Below are positions 1 to 3,199 of a stretch of DNA of 5,529 nucleotides, in pieces (position 1 is the first letter of the stretch; the number at the start of each line of letters is the position of its first letter). The position numbers were made by a program, and so were the translations under genes. Source of the stretch: CAZODA01 sp964578485 (GTDB lineage Bacteria > Bacteroidota > Bacteroidia > Bacteroidales > Marinilabiliaceae); assembly GCA_964578485.1 (NCBI GenBank), contig CAZODA010000097.1, positions 1 through 5,529 on the forward strand, in the 5' to 3' direction. The notes beneath the pieces are model-generated. The model saw only the letters and a list, made by a program, of their open reading frames with translations, did not search any database and had not been told where the DNA came from.

Positions 1-52
1 GAGTTTAGGGTTTAGAGTTTAGGGTTTAGAGTTTAGGGTTTAGAGTTTAGGG
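1..52 (+). repeat. Left-edge heptamer tandem array (GAGTTTA/GGGTTTA alternating)
   Basis: Seven complete heptamers alternate strictly between GAGTTTA and GGGTTTA, followed by a partial unit ending in GGG at 50-52; the array then degrades into TTTTGGGTTG. The effective unit is the 14-mer GAGTTTAGGGTTTA. The same array, in the same orientation, closes the window at 5424-5529. The unit has no self-complementarity, so it is not a hairpin element. No coding function is visible. Confidence 0.97.
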
Positions 53-60
53 TTTTGGGT

Positions 61-114
61 TGATTAGTTGATTAGTAGATTAGGAAATGAAGAAATGAAG
101 GAATGAAAAATTGA
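61..114. repeat. Degenerate octamer low-complexity tract
   Basis: The heptamer array is followed by an 8-bp periodic tract: TGATTAGT at 61-68 and again at 69-76, AGATTAGG at 77-84, then purine-rich variants AGAAATGA (91-98), AGGAATGA (99-106) and AAAATTGA (107-114). The period and the drift from one variant to the next suggest slippage-driven growth. No gene or RNA is evident. Confidence 0.7.
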
Positions 115-119
115 AAATG

Positions 120-149
120 TTGAGGACAATGTCGTTGAGGACTACGTCG
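120..149. repeat. Two-copy 15-bp tandem repeat
   Basis: TTGAGGACAATGTCG (120-134) is followed directly by TTGAGGACTACGTCG (135-149); 13 of 15 positions match. No function can be assigned. Confidence 0.8.
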
Positions 150-159
150 TTAAAAATAG

Positions 160-275
160 TTTCGGGTTTTTGAGCGAAGCGAAATCCCGAAAACCGCGTA
201 AGCGGGAGACGGGAAGAGTTTAGAGTTTCGGGTTTTTAATTTGCAGATTAGACTTTTAATCAGCCCTGAAAGGGC
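160..275. other. Cluster of small GC-rich hairpins
   Basis: Three compact inverted repeats lie close together in a stretch more GC-rich than its surroundings: TTTCGGG 160-166 with CCCGAAA 186-192; CCGC 194-197 with GCGG 202-205 around GTAA; and GCCCT 263-267 with AGGGC 271-275 around GAA. Between them, 216-236 holds three heptamers related to the edge array (GAGTTTA, GAGTTTC, GGGTTTT). I recall similar GCCCTGAAAGGGC text between genes in Bacteroidota. Whether the hairpins act in RNA or are only repeat debris cannot be told from the sequence. Confidence 0.55.
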
Positions 276-320
276 GCAAGACCATAGCATCCCGCATTCG
301 GCAAGCCTCGGCGAGAGAAG

Positions 321-362
321 TTTCGAGTTTCGAGTTTCGTGTTTTGTGTTTTGTGTTTTGTG
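321..362 (+). repeat. Heptamer tandem array, TTTCGAG to TTTTGTG variants
   Basis: Six contiguous heptamers: TTTCGAG twice (321-334), TTTCGTG (335-341), then TTTTGTG three times (342-362). The period and the T-rich/G-containing layout match the edge array (TTTAGAG/TTTAGGG), with substitutions moving stepwise along the array. The reverse strand reads open here only because a 7-bp repeat lacking stop codons translates into a repeated peptide; I do not regard it as a gene. Confidence 0.9.
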
Positions 363-363
363 T

Positions 364-376
364 TCAGTCATCAATG
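364..376 (+). repeat. Left arm of a perfect 13-bp inverted repeat
   Basis: TCAGTCATCAATG at 364-376 is the exact reverse complement of 1195-1207. The two arms bound an 844-bp segment that contains both module copies and the RhuM-like remnant. Each arm lies next to a heptamer array. This could be the terminal repeat of a small non-autonomous element, or only a shared low-complexity word; I cannot decide between them. Confidence 0.6.
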
Positions 377-403
377 TACTCAAAGCATCCTGCTTTGAGA
401 AAA
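376..403 (-). repeat. Inverted partial copy of the module stem-loop
   Basis: This 28-bp stretch matches the reverse complement of 562-589 at 27 of 28 positions. It contains its own palindrome: CTCAAAGCA (379-387), loop TCC, TGCTTTGAG (391-399). It is therefore a third, truncated and inverted occurrence of the palindrome found in both full module copies. Confidence 0.85.
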
Positions 404-456
404 ACTTGAATACGTGAGCTTCAACAGGTTTAACGGAATTAAAGTTTTTCTAACTC

Positions 457-615
457 ATAACAGTTCCACTTTTAAAGGGGAGGAGTTGGTGGGTGCAAAC
501 AAAGGCTTTCAGCGGCATTATCCCCTAAAGTGTGTAAGTATTAATTTGGATACTCCCTGCCTTTTCTCAAAGCAAGATGCTTTGAGTACATTAAAAACTT
601 CGCGTCTTTGCGTGA
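457..615 (+). repeat. Intergenic repeat module, copy A
   Basis: Positions 457-596 align without gaps to 884-1023 (offset 427 bp) with 12 mismatches in 140. Runs of 31 bp (484-514) and 47 bp (539-585) are identical. The module ends in CTTTGCGTGA (606-615); copy B carries a short insertion before this end. A 9-bp palindromic stem-loop lies at 566-586 (CTCAAAGCA, loop AGA, TGCTTTGAG). Both copies read open in the same frame, but I count only two synonymous differences (two Arg/His codons) against a clear majority of amino-acid-changing ones, so selection does not appear to act on a protein. I treat it as a DNA or RNA repeat. Confidence 0.9.
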
Positions 616-702
616 AATTCATTCGTGTAATTAAATAATTCGTGTTAATTCGTGTCTTAGTGGATAAAGATCTTTGCGGTCTTTGCGTGAAAATCATTCG
701 TG
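606..702 (+). repeat. CTTTGCGTGA / ATTCGTG word repeats
   Basis: CTTTGCGTGA occurs at 606-615 and 681-690, each followed by A-rich sequence and CATTCGTG, so that 606-627 and 681-702 are near-identical. Between them lie AATTCGTG words (638-655) and a 9-bp tandem, CTTTGCGGT then CTTTGCGTG (672-689). The same word recurs at 1041-1050, at 1121-1129 (with a final G) and at 1144-1153. I recall such words as common intergenic text in Bacteroidota; no gene is visible. Confidence 0.75.
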
Positions 703-743
703 AAAATCTGGGAAAATTCGTTGACAAAAATCAGCCGGCATAA

Positions 744-851
744 TTTTTTAACACCTCAGCACCAAATATAAGCACACCCATATCTAAGATGTTGAAAGAG
801 AAAAAATTAGCAGCAAATTCTGTTATTAAAGAATATTTAACAACTGCCTTC
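744..851 (+). pseudogene. Decayed fragment of a RhuM-like (virulence protein) gene
   Basis: The frame from 744 to the TAA at 852-854 reads about 36 residues, including FNTSAPNIS, MLKEKKL and NSVIKEYLTTA. From memory this follows the N-terminal part of the RhuM family (Pfam Virulence_RhuM): a LFxxSxxNIxxHIxNIxxExEL segment, then NSVxKxxxTTA, usually followed by DGK and a YNLDxIISVGYRV block. Here the frame is closed upstream by TAA at 741-743 and downstream right after the TTA segment, and I do not see the DGK/YNLD block in any frame. A Pro stands where the family usually has His (STPIS). The piece is about a tenth of a typical protein and lies between the two module copies. It is either a remnant of a once intact gene or a chance resemblance; no promoter or start site supports expression. 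Confidence 0.5.
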
Positions 852-883
852 TAAGGTTGTCCTTGTGCGACAGCTTCTTGCAA

Positions 884-1050
884 ATAACAGCTCCCCTTCA
901 AAAGGGGAGCAGTTGGTGGGTGCAAACAAAGGCTTTCAGCGACACTATTCCATTAAGTGTGTAATTATTAATTTGGATACTCCCTGCCTTTTCTCAAAGC
1001 AAGATGCTTTGATTACATTAAAACCTTTGCGCCTTCGCGTCTTTGCGTGA
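884..1050 (+). repeat. Intergenic repeat module, copy B
   Basis: This is the second copy of the module at 457-615, ending in the same CTTTGCGTGA (1041-1050) but with an additional CTTTGCGC/CTTCGCGT octamer stretch at 1025-1040. It carries two stem-loops. One is a perfect 9-bp stem at 890-910 (GCTCCCCTT, loop CAA, AAGGGGAGC), extendable by AAC/GTT (886-888, 912-914) across one A-A mismatch. The other is TCAAAGCA/TGCTTTGA at 994-1012. In copy A the first stem has lost two of nine pairs and has a third reduced to a T-G pairing, so copy B is probably closer to the ancestral form. Confidence 0.9.
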
Positions 1051-1076
1051 CGTTTCGACTTCGCTCAACGACCGTG

Positions 1077-1111
1077 TAATTCGTAATTGTGAATTCGTAA
1101 TTCGTAATTGA
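1077..1111 (+). repeat. TAATTCG heptamer array
   Basis: Five contiguous heptamers: TAATTCG (1077-1083), TAATTGT (1084-1090), GAATTCG (1091-1097), TAATTCG (1098-1104), TAATTGA (1105-1111). The word differs from the GAGTTTA family but the 7-bp period is the same. It is followed by CTTTGCG words (1114-1153). No gene is seen. Confidence 0.85.
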
Positions 1112-1152
1112 TTTTTGCGCCTTTGCGTGGAAATCTTCGCGGGCTTTGCGTG

Positions 1153-1185
1153 AACTCAAAACTCCAAACTCGAAACTCAAAACTG
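1153..1185 (-). repeat. Heptamer array of the GAGTTTN family, inverted orientation
   Basis: On the + strand four contiguous AACTCNA heptamers run from 1153 to 1180 (AACTCAA, AACTCCA, AACTCGA, AACTCAA), followed by the partial unit AACTG. The reverse strand reads GAGTTTC/GAGTTTT/GAGTTTG, the same family as the arrays at 1-52 and 321-362 but in opposite orientation. Confidence 0.9.
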
Positions 1186-1194
1186 TTTTCTGAT

Positions 1195-1207
1195 CATTGA
1201 TGACTGA
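1195..1207 (-). repeat. Right arm of the perfect 13-bp inverted repeat
   Basis: CATTGATGACTGA is the reverse complement of 364-376. It lies beside the inverted heptamer array, about 80 bp upstream of the URO-D family gene. It marks the right edge of the repeat-filled region, after which AT-rich promoter-like sequence begins. Confidence 0.6.
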
Positions 1208-1254
1208 TTTTATTTGTATATTTACTGTTTTCAGATTTCGTATCCCTTTAAATA

Positions 1255-1265
1255 TTTAGGGTTTA
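1255..1265 (+). repeat. Isolated TTTAGGGTTTA word in the URO-D gene leader
   Basis: An exact 11-bp match to the edge repeat (TTTAGGGTTTA) ends 19 bp before the start codon of the URO-D family gene. It is a single unit without tandem extension and may be a chance match or a seed or remnant of the repeat. No Bacteroidota promoter pattern (TTTG about 20 bp before TAnnTTTG) is convincing nearby. Confidence 0.5.
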
Positions 1266-1284
1266 ATTTTTTTATATTTTTCTT

Positions 1285-2322
1285 ATGACAGATCTTCAGT
1301 GGAATGACCTTATTGCTATAGTAAATGGTGAAAAGTCAAGCGGATTAAGGGCAGGATTTATTATTGATTCTCCTTGGTTACCAAATTGGTATGGGCATCA
1401 GATTCTCGATTATTTTACGAATGACTCAGTTTGGTTATCTGCAAATTTCAAAGCTTTAAACACTTTTCCCGAATTAACTTTTCTTCCTTCTTTTTGGAGT
1501 GAATATGGTATGTGCACGGAGCCATCAGCTTTTGGTGCCAAGTCTGTTTTTTGGAAAAATGAATTTCCTTTTGCTGAGAAATTAATTCACAATGAAGAAG
1601 AAATAAAGGATCTTCAGCTTCCTAATCCTGAAATTGACGGTTTACTTCCTTTCATGCTCAATCGTCTTCTTCTTAACAGGAGTGCTATTGAGGAGGCGGG
1701 TTATAAAATCAGGTTTTCTGTTTCACGTGGTCCTTTAAACATAGCTACTTTTCTAATGGGAACCACTGAATTTTTAACGACTATGATGATGCAACCTGAG
1801 CTTACCCATCAGCTTTTGCGTAAGATCACGGATTTTTTGAAAAAGTGGCATGAAGTACAGAAGTCAGCTTTACCCACTATCGACGGTATCATGATATTAG
1901 ATGATATTGTAGGATTTATTGGTGAAGAGGAATTTTTAGAATTTGGCTTTCCTTATTTCAAGGAATTATATGATATAGATGCTTCAGTTAAATTGTTTCA
2001 CAATGATGCTGATTGTTCCATGTCGATAAGTCATTATCCTGCTTTAGGTATTAATCTCTACAATCCCGGCACCGATATGTCGATAAATGACATGATAGAA
2101 GCTACTAAACACAAGGTAACTATAATTGGGAATATTCCGCCACGTGATGTATTAGCGGCAGGATCTCCTCAAGATGTAAAAGCAGCAGTAGAGGAAGTGA
2201 TTAAAAGCACTTCCGATAAAAGCAGGTTAATGCTTTCATGTGGAGGTGGCATGCCTCCGGGTGTTACAACAGAAAACATCAAAGCTTTTATTGATGCATC
2301 TCAACAAAATTTTAAATTTTAA
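1285..2322 (+). CDS. Uroporphyrinogen decarboxylase (URO-D) fold protein, MtaA/COG0407-like
   Basis: A 345-residue protein with the URO-D TIM-barrel fold, the family shared by HemE and the corrinoid methyltransferases MtaA/MtbA/CmuA. Visible family blocks are IIDSPWLPNW (26-35), EYGMCTEPSAFGAK (73-86), FSVSRGPLNIATFLMGTTEF (144-163), LDDIVGF (205-211), LFHNDADC (237-244), GNIPPRDVLAAG (282-293) and LSCGGGMPPG (317-326). The RQAGR-type N-terminus of HemE is absent, so heme synthesis is unlikely. MtaA-type enzymes bind zinc through HxC plus a distant Cys; here His239 and Cys319 are present but Asp241 replaces the middle Cys. I recall HNDA as usual in this Bacteroidota subgroup. It is probably cytoplasmic: no signal peptide is seen. 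The ATG at 1285 follows an AT-rich leader without Shine-Dalgarno. No corrinoid protein or methyltransferase partner is nearby, so the substrate is unknown. Family confident, function open. Confidence 0.9.
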   Translation: MTDLQWNDLIAIVNGEKSSGLRAGFIIDSPWLPNWYGHQILDYFTNDSVWLSANFKALNTFPELTFLPSFWSEYGMCTEPSAFGAKSVFWKNEFPFAEKLIHNEEEIKDLQLPNPEIDGLLPFMLNRLLLNRSAIEEAGYKIRFSVSRGPLNIATFLMGTTEFLTTMMMQPELTHQLLRKITDFLKKWHEVQKSALPTIDGIMILDDIVGFIGEEEFLEFGFPYFKELYDIDASVKLFHNDADCSMSISHYPALGINLYNPGTDMSINDMIEATKHKVTIIGNIPPRDVLAAGSPQDVKAAVEEVIKSTSDKSRLMLSCGGGMPPGVTTENIKAFIDASQQNFKF

Positions 2323-2340
2323 ACCTTTCTTGTAATGATT

Positions 2341-2394
2341 AAGTCCAACAGTTTGAAAATCTGTCCACAAAAGATTTTCAAACCATATTGGCTT
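2341..2394 (+). terminator. Strong inverted repeat after the URO-D gene, probable terminator
   Basis: GTTTGAAAATCT (2351-2362) and AGATTTTCAAAC (2372-2383) form a perfect 12-bp stem with a 9-nt loop. After short mismatched bases, CCAA (2345-2348) pairs with TTGG (2388-2391) and AAG (2341-2343) with CTT (2392-2394) across one bulged T. It begins 18 bp after the stop codon, where a terminator is expected. There is no clear T-run on either side, so a role as an mRNA 3'-end stabiliser is also possible. Confidence 0.6.
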
Positions 2395-2405
2395 TAACAT
2401 TGTTA
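2395..2405. promoter_or_regulatory. Short dyad TAACA-T-TGTTA upstream of the regulator gene
   Basis: A perfect 5-bp dyad around one central base lies 92 bp before the regulator's start codon. With flanking bases it reads TTTAACA (2393-2399) and TGTTATA (2401-2407). The dyad before the copA gene uses the half-sites TTTAACA and TGTTGAA. The shared half-site hints at a common operator, but short AT-rich dyads arise easily by chance and the spacers differ (1 versus 8 bp). Confidence 0.25.
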
Positions 2406-2497
2406 TATAATAAGTTCAAAGTCAAATTAATCAATAATATTCAGTCATAATTTATCAGTATCTATTAGGATAAAAAAATTAATTGCTAAGGCTTGCT

Positions 2498-3058
2498 ATG
2501 CATATTGCAATAAAAAACATGGTTTGCAACAGGTGTATTATGATGGTTGAAAAGCTATTTGAAGACGCCGGTTTTCCTCCTGTAAAAGTTGATCTTGGGG
2601 AAGTAATTCTTAAAGAGGAATTAAATCCCGAACAACTAAATCACATGAAGGAATTATTAAAACCATTGGGTTTTTATATAATTGATAATAAAAGAGCCAA
2701 GCTTATCGAAAAGATAAAGACCACCATTATCAACTTAGTTCATTATTCAGATAAACGCCTCAAGGTTAATCTCTCCACATATTTAAGTAATCAGATCAAC
2801 TATGATTATAACTATCTAAGCAATTTATTTTCTGAAACGGAAGGTAAGACTATTGAACGCTATTATATCCAACAAAAAATAGAGAAGGCTAAAGAACTAT
2901 TGGTTTATGATGAATATACCTTGAGTGAGATTGCCGATCGTTTGGATTATTCAAGTGTAGCCCATTTAAGCAGTCAGTTTAAAAGGATTACCGGCTTGAC
3001 ACCTTCACATTTCAAGGAAATAAAAGAAAAGAAAAGAAAGCCTTTAGACGAACTGTAA
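2498..3058 (+). CDS. HMA-domain AraC-family regulator, putative copper-responsive
   Basis: A 186-residue protein. Residues 1-65 form a heavy-metal-associated (HMA, ferredoxin-like) domain with MVCNRC at 8-13, so Cys10 and Cys13 are the likely metal ligands. Residues ~91-173 form an AraC-type double helix-turn-helix: first HTH around 91-135 (YLSNLFSETEGKTIERYYIQ, KIEKAKELL) and second around 140-173 (TLSEIADRLDYSSVAHLSSQ, GLTPSHF). The domain order and the NMVCNRC and SSVAHLS words match a Bacteroidota family I recognise. I chose ATG 2498, not the in-frame TTG at 2483: the HMA strand begins right there, and TAAGG at 2487-2491 sits six bases upstream as a weak Shine-Dalgarno. The pump gene follows 141 bp downstream on the same strand, suggesting that this protein senses Cu(I) (or Ag(I)) and controls that gene. 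The metal and the direction of control are inferred. Confidence 0.9.
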   Translation: MHIAIKNMVCNRCIMMVEKLFEDAGFPPVKVDLGEVILKEELNPEQLNHMKELLKPLGFYIIDNKRAKLIEKIKTTIINLVHYSDKRLKVNLSTYLSNQINYDYNYLSNLFSETEGKTIERYYIQQKIEKAKELLVYDEYTLSEIADRLDYSSVAHLSSQFKRITGLTPSHFKEIKEKKRKPLDEL

Positions 3059-3064
3059 AAGATA

Positions 3065-3087
3065 TAAATCATTTACAAAATGATATA
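3065..3087. terminator. Dyad just after the regulator gene, possible weak terminator or operator
   Basis: ATCATTT (3068-3074) and AAATGAT (3078-3084) pair around a 3-nt loop, with TA/TA (3065-3066, 3086-3087) outside one mismatch. It starts seven bases after the stop codon. The stem is AT-only apart from one C-G pair and has no T-run, so as a terminator it would be weak. An operator in the promoter region of the pump gene is the other reading. Confidence 0.35.
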
Positions 3088-3159
3088 ACACATAAGCCAC
3101 TATGTTTTTGCAACTTTGAACAAAAGCATTAAAAAATTCATTTATTGTTTTTAATTGAC

Positions 3160-3183
3160 TTTTAACAAGGAATTTTGTTGAAA
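3160..3183. promoter_or_regulatory. Dyad in the copA leader, candidate operator
   Basis: TTTTAACAA (3160-3168) and TTGTTGAAA (3175-3183) are inverted around GGAATT; eight of nine positions pair and the ninth is T-G. It ends 16 bp before the copA start codon, where a bound regulator or an RNA hairpin would affect expression. Its half-site resembles the dyad upstream of the regulator gene (2393-2407). No known copper operator consensus is recognised. Confidence 0.35.
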
Positions 3184-3199
3184 TAAAAAACACAACACT

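Noticed and set aside
150..383. Reverse-strand open frame of 77 residues.
   Set aside because: It translates tandem heptamers and hairpins into a repeated Thr-Arg-Asn-Ser-Lys type peptide; typical spurious reading of a 7-bp repeat.
414..638. Open frame across module copy A, with a similar one across copy B (865-1050).
   Set aside because: Shared frames look like a duplicated small gene, but differences between copies mostly change amino acids, starts and ends are unrelated, and the reverse strand is open too (518-727).
1..1284. CRISPR array.
   Set aside because: Repeats are 7-15 bp tandem words without unique spacers, and the 140-bp modules are too long and only twofold; no cas genes.
1285..2322. 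HemE, uroporphyrinogen decarboxylase of heme synthesis.
   Set aside because: The N-terminal RQAGR-type motif is absent and the protein follows the COG0407/MtaA-like subgroup.
2483..2497. TTG start extending the regulator by five residues.
   Set aside because: The ATG at 2498 opens the HMA first strand directly and has TAAGG six bases upstream; the extra residues have no counterpart in the family as I know it.
3101..3118. Bacteroidota promoter (-33 TTTG, -7 TAnnTTTG) upstream of copA, and TATAAT at 2406-2411 upstream of the regulator.
   Set aside because: CAACTTTG at 3111-3118 differs from TAnnTTTG and has no TTTG at the right distance; TATAAT lacks a suitable partner element. Neither is good enough to annotate.
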